Source of the DNA: Indolivaga capnocytophagoides DSM 22835
GTDB lineage: Bacteria; Bacteroidota; Bacteroidia; Bacteroidales; Dysgonomonadaceae
Direction: 5' to 3'
Assembly: GCF_000426485.1 (NCBI RefSeq)
Contig: NZ_AUFL01000020.1
Span: 31,284 to 95,283 of the forward strand
Length of the DNA: 64,000 nucleotides
The position numbers and the translations under genes were made by a program. Below are positions 17,985 through 26,628 of this stretch, one piece after another. The notes beneath the pieces were generated by a model, which made no database searches, was not told the DNA's origin, and worked only from the letters and a program-made list of their open reading frames with translations. Position 1 is the stretch's first letter; the number at the start of each line of letters is the position of its first letter.

Positions 17985-18190
17985 TGGTGTCATTTTCTAT
18001 GTTCATAGATAATGGTGAAAAGGGAATTGGGTGAAAATCCCTGACAGACCCGCTGCTGTGAATTCTATTAGTATCTCTGAAAGTACTAATGCCACTGTTC
18101 TTATGGGAAGGATTTTAGAGATAGAATAAGTCAGAAGACCTGCCAAAATAGCCAAGTTTGAAGCTTTCGGGTGAATAAAGTATCAGGCTA
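17985..18190 (+). promoter_or_regulatory. Cobalamin (B12) riboswitch
   Basis: The conserved core is easily read: GGGAATTGGGTGAAAATCCC at 18022-18041, then ACAGACCCGC and CTGTGA, and the B12 box AGTCAGAAGACCTGCC at 18129-18144, followed by CTTTCGGGTGAATAAAG. It lies 140-340 bases upstream of the formate/nitrite-family channel gene on the same strand, with no gene between. In this class, adenosylcobalamin or methylcobalamin binding usually lowers expression, so the channel is predicted to be made when B12 is scarce. Outer boundaries are approximate. Confidence 0.93.
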
Positions 18191-18328
18191 TCGTATCTGT
18201 ATCACTAAAGACTATATTAATAGACAGTTATATTTTTTTTATAACTATCGCTTGTTATGTGTCTAAAATTGAACAGGAAAAAATGAAACAACATATATAC
18301 AATATAAAATATATTAACGTACAGCATT

Positions 18329-19123
18329 ATGGCTAATTATTATAGTCCGAAAGAGATAACTCACAATTTTGCTTCATCTGCCGCATATAAGCGAGGCTTA
18401 TCATTACCTCGTTTTATTACTATTGCAATATTGGGAGGGGCGTTTATTGCTTTCGGCGGTATGCTTTCAATTATGGTTGCCGGTGGTATCCCGGGGATAG
18501 GGGCGGGTAATCCCGGATTAGTCAAATTTATTGCCGGAGCATTATTTCCTGTTGGTCTGATCATGGTGTCTATAACAGGTGCAGATCTATTTACCAGTAA
18601 TTGCGCAGCGTTTACATATAAATACCTAGGGAAAGAAATCAGACTGCATGTGTTTTTCAAATACTTGTTGTTGTCTTATATCTTCAATTTTATAGGAACG
18701 CAGATTGTGGCGTTTCTTCTTTCATTCGAAGTAGGATTACTGGATAAAGAGCCCTGGCAGTCTTATTTATTTCATTATACAGAAGCTAAAGTCAATCAGG
18801 ATTTTATAAAAATATTACTAAAAGGTATTGGTGCAAATTGGCTGGTGTGTCTGGGTATGTTCATGGGATATTCCGCAAAAGATATTACAGGCAAATGTAT
18901 TGCGATATGGATTCCTGTAATGCTTTTTGTCACTCTTGGATATGAGCACTCTATTGCAAATATGTTTTTTATTCCTGCTGCGATATATTCCGGTGCTGAT
19001 ATTGCATGGACCGATTTTTTTATTCAAAATCTTATTCCGGCTACTTTAGGTAATTTTATTGGTGGTGCTGTATTTGTCGGCTGTGCATATACTTATCTGT
19101 ACTTAAGGCCTGAAAAGGTATGA
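18329..19123 (+). CDS. Formate/nitrite transporter (FNT) family channel
   Basis: The product has 264 residues with six membrane segments, the size and pattern of FocA/NirC. Signature stretches include GGAFIAFGGML near the first segment, the GADLFTSNCAAF half-helix region and, in the later half, GIGANWLVCLGMFMGYSAKD, with a final LGNFIGGAVFVG segment. FNT channels pass formate, nitrite, hydrosulfide or similar small anions as pentamers. Which one this carries cannot be settled here. The gene stands alone behind a B12 riboswitch, an unusual control for this family. It is followed 225 bases later by a good terminator. Confidence 0.92.
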   Translation: MANYYSPKEITHNFASSAAYKRGLSLPRFITIAILGGAFIAFGGMLSIMVAGGIPGIGAGNPGLVKFIAGALFPVGLIMVSITGADLFTSNCAAFTYKYLGKEIRLHVFFKYLLLSYIFNFIGTQIVAFLLSFEVGLLDKEPWQSYLFHYTEAKVNQDFIKILLKGIGANWLVCLGMFMGYSAKDITGKCIAIWIPVMLFVTLGYEHSIANMFFIPAAIYSGADIAWTDFFIQNLIPATLGNFIGGAVFVGCAYTYLYLRPEKV

Positions 19124-19348
19124 GGATAACACAATTATTATAGGGGTTTATTATCTTTTATCTACTGAGAAGATGCCATTTTAGGATCAGTCTACCTTAG
19201 AAAGTAATATCTTATTTATTGATATAAGATTATAGTTTACATCTTTTATTTATTGATTTTTCTTATAAGTATGTTGTAAAACATATTTTTGTTATATATT
19301 TGTACTGTGTTTTTCATGGTATTAGATTTAAGGTTAACAATGAAGATT

Positions 19349-19379
19349 GGTTGTCGGGATGACAACCTTTTCTTTTTTT
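19349..19379 (+). terminator. Rho-independent terminator
   Basis: GGTTGTC (19349-19355) pairs with GACAACC (19361-19367) around a GGGAT loop and is followed by TTTTCTTTTTTT. It would stop transcription from the FNT gene, about 225 bases downstream of its stop. The stretch between holds no gene that I can see. Confidence 0.85.
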
Positions 19380-19431
19380 GTATAAACTCAATTAATAACA
19401 TAATCCCTGAAAACGAAATATACTACTAAGG

Positions 19432-19605
19432 TTAAAACATTATAATCAATTTCCAACTTACACTTTTGTTTCCATGCATCGGCATTTTGTTTCCTCTAGA
19501 GACTGATAATGTCACAGTTTCGGGTGTTCCCATAGCTTTCCAAACACCACTTTTAGGACATTTCTCTCCAGTACGGGCTGTCATCCCAAGACGGGGCTTC
19601 ATCAT
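19432..19605 (-). CDS. Small CPxSG-motif protein, function unknown
   Basis: The product has 57 residues from the ATG at 19603-19605; an alternative ATG follows immediately. It reads TGEKCPKSGVWKAMGTPETV, later GNKMPMHGNKSVSWKLI. The pattern (TG-x-KCP-SG-W, then a G-x-MPxH segment and a Trp strand) resembles short YjzC-like proteins found in many bacteria, thought to be a small beta fold. No role is known. It has a weak ribosome-binding region (AAAAAAATAGAAATAATT). A longer frame reaching 19644 adds residues without character. It stands between two terminators, so it is its own unit. Confidence 0.6.
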   Translation of the reverse strand: MMKPRLGMTARTGEKCPKSGVWKAMGTPETVTLSVSRGNKMPMHGNKSVSWKLIIMF

Positions 19606-19656
19606 AATTATTTCTATTTTTTTATTATAAGCACAAAAATACAATAATTTAAAGAA

Positions 19657-19686
19657 AAAGGGCTAAATGATACAGTTTAGCCCTTT
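19657..19686 (-). terminator. Terminator of the DUF2147 gene
   Basis: AAAGGGCTAAA (19657-19667) pairs perfectly with TTTAGCCCTTT (19676-19686) around an 8-base loop. Leftward it is followed by TTTCTTTAAATT. It starts 10 bases past the stop codon. Confidence 0.8.
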
Positions 19687-19695
19687 CCGATTCTT

Positions 19696-20127
19696 TTATT
19701 CTATTCTGGTCCAAATTTGGGATCGTCCAAAAGCTGAGATACCTACATATCCCCGGACTTTAAGTTTATCCTTGTTTTCAAGGGAAATAGTACATTTATA
19801 CAATTTACCAGAAGACGGATCAAGTATTTCTCCATCAGAATACTCTTTACCATTTTTCTTTAAGCCTTTTATGATAGTCAATCCCTTTAGAGGTTTATCT
19901 TTATCCAGACCAGAACATTTGGTGCATTTGTCGTTCTTTTTCTCAGGATTAAGTATCTCTATTATTTTACCATATACTTTGCTGTCTTTTTCGTAAATTT
20001 CAACGACTGATTTGGCATCACCAGTTTTATCATCAAATGTTTTCCATTTACCGATAACACTTTGTGCAGAAACAGTCATCAAACAAAACAAAGAAGCGAG
20101 AAAGATGAATATTTTCTTTTTTTTCAT
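19696..20127 (-). CDS. DUF2147 exported protein
   Basis: The product has 143 residues with a signal peptide (KKKKIFIFLASLFCLMTVSAQ, cleavage about 22). The mature domain starts SVIGKWKTFDDKTGDAKSVV and has the DUF2147 features: a GKI strand, a CTKCSG pair of cysteines in the middle, GLTIIKGL, DGEILDPSSGKLYKC and a final GRSQIWTR. This is a lipocalin-like small periplasmic or surface protein family of unknown function, common in Bacteroidetes and Proteobacteria. The start is the first ATG after a weak ribosome-binding region. It is monocistronic by its terminator. Confidence 0.88.
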   Translation of the reverse strand: MKKKKIFIFLASLFCLMTVSAQSVIGKWKTFDDKTGDAKSVVEIYEKDSKVYGKIIEILNPEKKNDKCTKCSGLDKDKPLKGLTIIKGLKKNGKEYSDGEILDPSSGKLYKCTISLENKDKLKVRGYVGISAFGRSQIWTRIE

Positions 20128-20247
20128 ATTAGAATGTTTTTTTATTACTAAAATCGGTCAAATGTAATGAAAAAGCAATAAGAAATATCAATAACCATCT
20201 TTTTTGAGTAAAGAATCAGTAATTGGAATTAAATAATCTAATTTGTA

Positions 20248-20889
20248 TCAGTCTTGTTCGAAAGATCGTAAAGTACCGTCTTCATTAAATTCGATAGAAT
20301 AGCGTGAACGCTCATTCGATAAACTTCTCGGATACCAGGTAACTTTATTCCGATAAGTAGTTGCATAAACAGTCCGGTTGGTTGATTTGCTACCTATCTC
20401 CTGCATCTTGGCAACCATTGCCTTATATGTATTATTTGCATTAACAAAAGGGATTTGGCTCAGATTTACAATATTACCTGTTACGTCATCGGATTTGGAT
20501 AATACAACAGGCTCAGGATCTTTCCATATTCCATCATCATAAGAGTAGCTGTCAACATAGTTCGGATTATCCGGATTCTGAATCTTCAATGAGATACGAT
20601 AATCAGTATAAAAGTGAATAGTCTGATATATCCTTATCTCTTTTCCTTTTAGCTCATGCCTGTTTCTTAATAAATTTTCAGCTTCTTGGAGTGATTCTCG
20701 GTCAGCCATAAAGTCCAGGTCTTTATTCTTTCTGGATATTTCGGATACTTGAGAAATACTATTATTATCTGCTATTTCTTTTGAATTTCCATCCAACGTA
20801 TCATGAATAGATCTCGTAAGTTTATGGCACGAAAGTAAGCCGATAGATGCAGCGAGCAATAAAATGTAGGTTATTGTATTTTGTTTCAT
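20248..20889 (-). CDS. Lipoprotein of unknown function
   Basis: The product has 213 residues. The signal peptide ends in the lipobox GLLSC (Cys21). After an Asn/Ser-rich linker (about 25-65) comes a helical stretch ADRESLQEAENLLRNR and a beta-rich domain with IRIYQTIHFYTDYRISLKIQ and, at the end, YSIEFNEDGTLRSFEQ. I do not recognise the family. It starts six bases after the stop of the DUF3592-like membrane protein gene upstream, so the two form a small operon and may act together in the envelope. Confidence 0.7.
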   Translation of the reverse strand: MKQNTITYILLLAASIGLLSCHKLTRSIHDTLDGNSKEIADNNSISQVSEISRKNKDLDFMADRESLQEAENLLRNRHELKGKEIRIYQTIHFYTDYRISLKIQNPDNPNYVDSYSYDDGIWKDPEPVVLSKSDDVTGNIVNLSQIPFVNANNTYKAMVAKMQEIGSKSTNRTVYATTYRNKVTWYPRSLSNERSRYSIEFNEDGTLRSFEQD

Positions 20890-20895
20890 TATATA

Positions 20896-21870
20896 TTAAA
20901 TAGAATTTATATCTTCTTCGAACATAATAGAATCGGGGTTTTTCTTATCATAAAATATTTCCTTTTCTGTTTCAAGCTTAACAGAGCCGACGTCTACAAG
21001 AGAGACTATTTTTCGAATCTTTGTACGACGCATATTACCTGTATGATCTGTAAATTCAATATCAAATTGTATTTCAGGCTGTTCATTTATATATGTTCCG
21101 GTCTGTTCTGCCCGAATTATCTTTGCATAAGCTTTCAAACCTCTGAATTTTAAAATGATAGATTCTTTTCCTATATTCAGTTTTTTGAAAATCAAGAATC
21201 TGAATATTAGATAAAATATACCTGAAAAGAAAATAAGAAAGCCTGCTGAACTAATTAAAGGATGCGAAAACGAAAGAAAACGCCATCCATAACCTGCATT
21301 TTCAAGATCATAAGAGTAATCGTAGTAATACAATACACCTGAAAGAAAAACGATCCAAATAATATATGGAATAGGGTTAATTTTTGTTCGGATATCTTCG
21401 AGGACAAAGAACGGTGACCTTTTTAAATTTTCATCGACTCTTAAATACAGAGTTTTTCCCATCTCAAAGCGCTTTTCTTGAGGTCTGGAGTCGTTTATAT
21501 CTATTTTTTGCCAGACTCTTTCACCTTCCAGATTATCAAATTCAAGTGAGATTGTCTTCAACTCTATTTTTTTATTAAACGATTTTAGAGGTCTTACTTC
21601 AATAATCCGGGCAGGCAGCCTCACTCCGTTTCTTATAATTTGACTTATGTTTTTTTGTTTAATGAAAGAATATTTCATAAGTAAATAAAAACTAAAACCA
21701 AAAATGAAAGACCACAGAGCAACGCTTAGAGCCAGATAGACGAATGATTCTTTCGGATCAACTCTGCTTAAATTGACATTGCGAAAATCTGTACCATAAT
21801 AAATTATAGCTGGATGAACAAAAATAAAATAGAAGAAAAGCAGTATCCAGAAATATTTAAAAATTTTCAT
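20896..21870 (-). CDS. DUF3592-like membrane protein
   Basis: The product has 324 residues with two similar halves. Membrane segments lie at about residues 5-25 and 47-66, then a cytoplasmic or periplasmic beta domain (VRLPARIIEVRPLKSF to LYLRVDENLK), then two further segments at about 152-168 and 200-225, and a second beta domain (LKAYAKIIRAEQTGTY to EKEIFYDKKNPDSIMF). The closing pattern, a strand ending in a YDKKNPDS-like phrase, is that of DUF3592 proteins. Function is unknown. It is co-transcribed with the lipoprotein gene that starts six bases later. Confidence 0.6.
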   Translation of the reverse strand: MKIFKYFWILLFFYFIFVHPAIIYYGTDFRNVNLSRVDPKESFVYLALSVALWSFIFGFSFYLLMKYSFIKQKNISQIIRNGVRLPARIIEVRPLKSFNKKIELKTISLEFDNLEGERVWQKIDINDSRPQEKRFEMGKTLYLRVDENLKRSPFFVLEDIRTKINPIPYIIWIVFLSGVLYYYDYSYDLENAGYGWRFLSFSHPLISSAGFLIFFSGIFYLIFRFLIFKKLNIGKESIILKFRGLKAYAKIIRAEQTGTYINEQPEIQFDIEFTDHTGNMRRTKIRKIVSLVDVGSVKLETEKEIFYDKKNPDSIMFEEDINSI

Positions 21871-22029
21871 TATTTCAATTTATATATGAAGATTTTAAAA
21901 TTCAAAGGTAAAGGTAGCTAATATGAGCTATTCCTATTTCAATGATCTAATATTAATACTTACACCTTGAACAATTAGTTTATAAAAAAGGTTCTGATAG
22001 ATAGCAGGATTCAAGCTATCTCTACAAAA

Positions 22030-22063
22030 AGATAAGGAAATACTTCACAGCATTTCCTTATCT
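22030..22063 (-). terminator. Terminator of the small exported protein gene
   Basis: AGATAAGGAAAT (22030-22041) pairs perfectly with ATTTCCTTATCT (22052-22063) around a 10-base loop. Read leftward it runs into TTTTTGTAGA. Confidence 0.85.
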
Positions 22064-22096
22064 CCTCTAAAGTTGTCTGATGTATGAAAGATTTAT

Positions 22097-22432
22097 TTAT
22101 TCGGCAGAGGATTCTACATACTCCTTACCTTCATCATCAAGGATAACAACCTTAGTACTTTGATCAGATTTTGACGATAAAGTCACTTTCGTCAACTTCT
22201 TCTCTGCATTATATGCAAGAGCAGTGACGTCAGAAGACTCCACATATCCCCTAATAGTGGTTTGCACCTTTTCATTTAGATCTGCAAATTTCACATCTGT
22301 GTATCCGTCATCTGTAGCCTGACCAATAGCAACAACAGCATTATTCTCACCTAACACACTATTTACACTTCCAAAAGCTGATGTTCCACAAACTATCGCA
22401 ATGGCCAACATCATTGTTTTTACTGTTTTCAT
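22097..22432 (-). CDS. Small exported protein, PepSY-like
   Basis: The product has 111 residues with a signal peptide (MKTVKTMMLAIAIVCGTSAFG, cleavage about 21). The remainder has one compact alpha/beta segment: FADLNEKVQTTIRGYVESSD, then LAYNAEKKLTKVTLSS and VVILDDEGKEY. This is the helix plus strands pattern of PepSY-like periplasmic proteins in Bacteroidetes, but the match is loose. A sequence resembling a sigma-54 promoter lies 67 bases upstream, and the divergent neighbour is a hybrid kinase whose convergent partner is a sigma-54 activator. It may therefore be a target or sensor partner of that system; this is inference. Confidence 0.65.
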   Translation of the reverse strand: MKTVKTMMLAIAIVCGTSAFGSVNSVLGENNAVVAIGQATDDGYTDVKFADLNEKVQTTIRGYVESSDVTALAYNAEKKLTKVTLSSKSDQSTKVVILDDEGKEYVESSAE

Positions 22433-22498
22433 CGTTTCTAAATTTTAAATTATTACAAACTAAAATATGGTATACAAACTCTGTCACATAAAAGAATA

Positions 22499-22515
22499 CA
22501 CAATAGTCATACCAA
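22499..22515 (-). promoter_or_regulatory. Candidate sigma-54 promoter
   Basis: On the minus strand the sequence TTGGTATGACTATTGTG compares with the consensus YTGGCACGNNNNTTGCW. The -24 GG and the -12 G are 10 bases apart as required, but the -12 element is TTGTG rather than TTGCA. It lies 67 bases upstream of the start at 22432. Two TGTCAATTG direct repeats (about 22538 and 22569) farther upstream could be activator sites. Confidence 0.4.
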
Positions 22516-22697
22516 AAGAAAATGTAAATAATGGTTGTTTGTCAATTGCTTTATAATAAACTGTTTATGTCAATTGTCTATTATTCTGCAGTTGTAGAGT
22601 TGTGGAATTTTTCCACAGTCGTGACTGTAGAAAACCAAATGAATGTTTTCTTTGTTTGTCTTATATCATACAACTCAAAAAAGAAATACGAATAATA

Positions 22698-25070
22698 ATG
22701 TCGGAAACTCTCGAAAAAAACATACGGGTAAAAGCCATATTAATCTATATAATAGTCGCTATTATTTGTGGAGGAATGATTATCTACATCTATAGATTAA
22801 GAGATGATATAGATGATCAGAAAAAAAACATAGAACAGTACCACAGGGAACTTTCATATACTAATAAGCTAATAAGGGTAGTAAACACTTCTCAGTCTGA
22901 AGTAAACTTATACATATCAACAAAGAGAACAAAACATTATAATCGATTCAAAGAGAATATACTTATAGTGGAGCAACTTATTGATTCTTTAAAAAATATA
23001 AACCCTTCACAAAATGAAAAACTGCAACAAATCAATGCTCTTTTAATAAAAAAAGGTAAGGTTGTAGCAAATCTGAACAAACAATTCGGTAATAAGAATC
23101 CGATAGAATCCATTAATGATTTTTTAGAAAATGTAGATCCTGTTATTAAGAGAGACACTGTATTGGTTACATCAACAATGCAGGATACAATAATATATCC
23201 TGCCCAGAAAAAAGGATTCTGGAAAAAATTATCAGGATTGTTTTCGTCCGGAAAAGAAGCTGATACGATCACTACAATTGCGACCTCTAAATTAGATACA
23301 CTTACAATACCCAAAAGCGATACGCTTCAAATGGTATCAGAAGTCAGCGAAATCGCAGAAAAAGCAAAAGAAGATTACGTTCAGAGAATAATATCTATTG
23401 AAAAGAATCTGAATAGTTTGGTTGTTTCAGATCAGGCTATATCATCGGAGATTACAACCTTACTTATCGAATTATATAGTCAGACTGTGCAGAAAAGACT
23501 TGATGAAATACAGCAAAGCGAGCAACTAATCAGGCAGAATAATACCTACTCGATTGTAAGCAGTATTGTTTCTCTAATCTTAATATTCATCTTTATTCTA
23601 CTCATTATAAGTGATGTCAATAAAGGTTACAAACTCCGAAAGAATATCGAGCAGGCAAATACAAAGATTAAGCAGCTTATGGAGAGCCGCCATAAATTAT
23701 TACTGTCCGTCTCTCATGATATAAAAACCCCGCTTAATTCGATCCTTGGAGTTCTCGAACTTAAAGAGACCGAAAAAGAACTGCAATCACAGGAGATACG
23801 TATAATAAAGGACTCTGGAAAACATATACTTAGTCTGCTTAATAATCTACTGGAGTTCTCGAGTATAGAACAAGGTAAGTCAAATATATCCAGCAGAAGT
23901 TTTAACCTGTATGACTTATGCAATGAAACGGTTGAAATGTTCATACCTCTTACCCGAAAGAAGAATCTTGCATTACTGTATTCTTTCGATATAAACAGGG
24001 CATTAGAAATAAACTCCGATCCCCTAAAGATCAAGCAAATACTAATAAATATTCTATCTAATTCAGTAAAATACACTATTGAGGGATCAATTCGTTTCGA
24101 AGTTAAATATTCAAATAATAAATTATACTGCAATATTCAGGATTCAGGCGTAGGATTTACTAAAGACCAATCCGATAATATATTTAAAGCATTCAGTAGA
24201 GTTGAAGAAAACTCTCACTTATCCGAAGGGTCAGGTCTGGGATTATTTGTAGTAAAAGGTTTAGTTGATCTATTGAAAGGAAATATTAAAGTTACTTCCC
24301 AGCAGGGAAAAGGAACCAGCACAGAAATAATAATCCCGGCACAAGAATCCCTGATCAAAAAGGAGTTCCATCCTATTAATATACTTGTGATAGATGATGA
24401 TATTCCTTATCTGACGATTATCTGTAATATGTTATCCAAATTAGGACACACAACCGACAGCTGTAATAATATTAAAGATTTTGAGGCGATAATACCATTC
24501 ATTAATAAATATGACAACGTGATTACTGATATGGAAATGGTACAGTTTACGGGTATAGATGTTCTGCGGGATATTCTACAAAGCGGAACCGATATTCCGG
24601 TGACCATAATTACAGCGCGAGAAGATATTTCGGAACAAGAACTAAAAAGAATAGGATTCAGTTCCTATCTGAAAAAACCGGTATCAATAGATGATTTAAA
24701 ACATCTATTTGGAGGAAAAGACAACTTGCCCCTCAATTATGATAACTTATACAGTTTGCTGAGTGATGATAAGAATGCGCTGCATGAAGTTTTGATATCC
24801 TTTATTGATTCTACAACCGAAAATATAGAAAAGCTTAGAAACGCAGTTTTTAACGATAACTTTGAAATAGCTCAGTTTGCAGGACATAAAATGTTAACGA
24901 TGTTTAAGCAAATCGGAGCAACTGATAAAATTGATATTTTAACGAAGATAGATTCAATACGGTTTCAGAAGATAAAGTCATATGCTCATTGGGAAGACGA
25001 TGTTCTGGAAGTGATAGAATACGCAGAACAAATAATATCTCAGGTAAAAATGTATTTGAAAACCAATTAG
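22698..25070 (+). CDS. Hybrid sensor histidine kinase (HisKA-HATPase-REC-Hpt)
   Basis: From the ATG at 22698 the product has 790 residues. An upstream in-frame start at 22602 would add 32 residues before the first membrane segment and is less likely. Membrane segments at about 14-33 and 285-305 enclose a helical, largely alpha sensor region of about 250 residues. The phosphoacceptor is His340 in SVSHDIKTPLNS. An HATPase domain follows (about 440-555, GSGLGLFVVKGLV), then a receiver domain starting NILVIDDDIP and containing VITDMEM, and a C-terminal Hpt-like domain with FAGHKMLTMF. The gene ends overlapping by four bases with the convergent sigma-54 activator gene, the probable output partner. 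Confidence 0.92.
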   Translation: MSETLEKNIRVKAILIYIIVAIICGGMIIYIYRLRDDIDDQKKNIEQYHRELSYTNKLIRVVNTSQSEVNLYISTKRTKHYNRFKENILIVEQLIDSLKNINPSQNEKLQQINALLIKKGKVVANLNKQFGNKNPIESINDFLENVDPVIKRDTVLVTSTMQDTIIYPAQKKGFWKKLSGLFSSGKEADTITTIATSKLDTLTIPKSDTLQMVSEVSEIAEKAKEDYVQRIISIEKNLNSLVVSDQAISSEITTLLIELYSQTVQKRLDEIQQSEQLIRQNNTYSIVSSIVSLILIFIFILLIISDVNKGYKLRKNIEQANTKIKQLMESRHKLLLSVSHDIKTPLNSILGVLELKETEKELQSQEIRIIKDSGKHILSLLNNLLEFSSIEQGKSNISSRSFNLYDLCNETVEMFIPLTRKKNLALLYSFDINRALEINSDPLKIKQILINILSNSVKYTIEGSIRFEVKYSNNKLYCNIQDSGVGFTKDQSDNIFKAFSRVEENSHLSEGSGLGLFVVKGLVDLLKGNIKVTSQQGKGTSTEIIIPAQESLIKKEFHPINILVIDDDIPYLTIICNMLSKLGHTTDSCNNIKDFEAIIPFINKYDNVITDMEMVQFTGIDVLRDILQSGTDIPVTIITAREDISEQELKRIGFSSYLKKPVSIDDLKHLFGGKDNLPLNYDNLYSLLSDDKNALHEVLISFIDSTTENIEKLRNAVFNDNFEIAQFAGHKMLTMFKQIGATDKIDILTKIDSIRFQKIKSYAHWEDDVLEVIEYAEQIISQVKMYLKTN

Positions 25071-26380
25071 ATCTTCATCCCATATTGGTGCATCTTATTA
25101 TAAAGTGTTTTACGATCTATATTTAGCAAAATGGCAGCTTTGCTTTTATTACCTTTAGTTATTTTCAGTGCTTTTTCTATTTGCTCCCGTTCATCCGGAA
25201 TGTCTAATGATACCTTTTCCATTTGTAATGGAACCCGCATAAAATCGGGCAAAAGATCAGGTGTAATTTCAGTACCTTTCGTGAAGAGAACTGTCCGGCG
25301 TATAACATTCTTCAATTCACGTAAGTTTCCCGGCCAATGATACTCTTTCAGAATAGATATACTTTCAGGTGAGAAGCGTTCTACATTTCGTTCTAATTCG
25401 TTATTGGCATCGGCCAGAAAACTATTTACGAAAAGTAAGATATCATCACTTCGTTCCCGTAAAGGGGGGATTTGAAGTGTAAATTCATTTAACCGGTGAT
25501 ACAAATCTTCACGAAAACGTCCATCCAGAATCGCAGCCTCTAAATTTTCATTAGTAGCAACAATCATTCTCACATCGACTTTTATATCTGTAGCCGATCC
25601 AACAGGGCGAACTTTCAGCTCTTGTATTGCCCGTAATAATTGTACTTGCACATCGTAAGATAAGTTTCCAACTTCATCTAAAAAAACAGTACCTCCTTCT
25701 GCTTGCTCAAAAACTCCTTTTTTATCAGCAATGGCAGATGTGAAAGCCCCTTTTAGATGGCCGAATAATTCACTTGGAGCCAAATCTTTTGATAAACTAC
25801 CGCAATCGACAGCTATAAACGGAGCATTCTTTCTTCGGCTGTGATCGTGGATCAATTTTGCAGCAGATTCCTTACCTGTTCCACTTTCGCCTCTTATCAA
25901 TACCGAAAGATGTGTTGGTGCAACCAGTTTTATATGGTCATACATTTGCTTAGACCGTTCACTTGTTCCGTATACTATATTTGTTGTGGTAAAGTCTTTT
26001 TTAGGTAAAGTCGGAGTTTTTTGCTTTAAAGCATCGTCTATCTTAGATTTAAATATCTCGGGATTCAGGGGCTTTTCGATATAATCATAGGCTCCCAGTT
26101 TTATTGCAGCCACAGCACTCTGAACGTCCCCGTATCCTGTAATGATAATCACTGGAGCATTAATTCCCTTTTCTTTTATCCAGGTCAGCAACATTATACC
26201 ATCTCCATCAGGAAGTTTTAAATCTGTAATAATCAGTTTAAAATCAGCTGACGAAAGCTCTTTTTTCGCTTCATATATAGTCGGACAGACTAGCACATCG
26301 AACCCATTCTTACTAAACCATTTTTTAAGAATTATGCCAAACGTACTATCATCCTCTACAATTAAAACTTTGAACCCCAT
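25067..26380 (-). CDS. Sigma-54-dependent response regulator (NtrC family)
   Basis: The product has 437 residues: receiver domain (1-120, phosphoacceptor Asp53 in ITDLKLPDGDG), AAA+ domain with Walker A GESGTGKE (164-171), a sigma-54 contact loop GAFTSA (211-216, usually GAFTGA), Walker B TVFLDE (231-236), an R-finger region, and a C-terminal Fis-type helix-turn-helix (NKSKAAILLNIDRKTLYNKM, last ~30 residues). It activates sigma-54 promoters when phosphorylated. It faces the hybrid kinase gene tail to tail. The Ser in the contact loop is a known kind of variation but worth noting. Confidence 0.95.
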   Translation of the reverse strand: MGFKVLIVEDDSTFGIILKKWFSKNGFDVLVCPTIYEAKKELSSADFKLIITDLKLPDGDGIMLLTWIKEKGINAPVIIITGYGDVQSAVAAIKLGAYDYIEKPLNPEIFKSKIDDALKQKTPTLPKKDFTTTNIVYGTSERSKQMYDHIKLVAPTHLSVLIRGESGTGKESAAKLIHDHSRRKNAPFIAVDCGSLSKDLAPSELFGHLKGAFTSAIADKKGVFEQAEGGTVFLDEVGNLSYDVQVQLLRAIQELKVRPVGSATDIKVDVRMIVATNENLEAAILDGRFREDLYHRLNEFTLQIPPLRERSDDILLFVNSFLADANNELERNVERFSPESISILKEYHWPGNLRELKNVIRRTVLFTKGTEITPDLLPDFMRVPLQMEKVSLDIPDEREQIEKALKITKGNKSKAAILLNIDRKTLYNKMHQYGMKI

Positions 26381-26535
26381 TAGATATTGATATAGATATT
26401 CTATTTCAAAATTATTCGTTTTTTCACGTAATAGAAAAGGTTTTATTTTTAATTAACGAACTGATCTACTCTTTTAGGATTCTGGCTATACTCTTAACAA
26501 ATCAGATCCGAATTGTTCTTATGTTTCAATGATTC

Positions 26536-26628
26536 TTAATCCATAAATAAAGCAATCATCACAATAATTATTAATCCGAGAAGAAACGCAATAATACATA
26601 CGTCTTTACGATTTTTTTTTAATCTCAT
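26536..26628 (-). CDS. Possible 30-residue single-pass membrane peptide
   Basis: From the ATG at 26626-26628 this short frame gives 30 residues: a basic start MRLKKNRKD, then VCIIAFLLGLIIIVMIALF and a closing MD. The charge pattern (positive before, negative after the hydrophobic helix) is that of a real small membrane protein. It lies 155 bases upstream of the sigma-54 regulator gene on the same strand and might be its first partner. The evidence is only composition and location. Confidence 0.4.
   Translation of the reverse strand: MRLKKNRKDVCIIAFLLGLIIIVMIALFMD

Noticed and set aside
17761..18006. An 81-codon minus-strand frame upstream of the FNT gene
   Set aside because: It runs into the riboswitch region, has no protein-like pattern and is explained by AT-rich sequence.
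22602..22697. A longer start for the hybrid kinase
   Set aside because: The added stretch is unlike a cytoplasmic leader, and the ATG at 22698 sits well before the first membrane segment.
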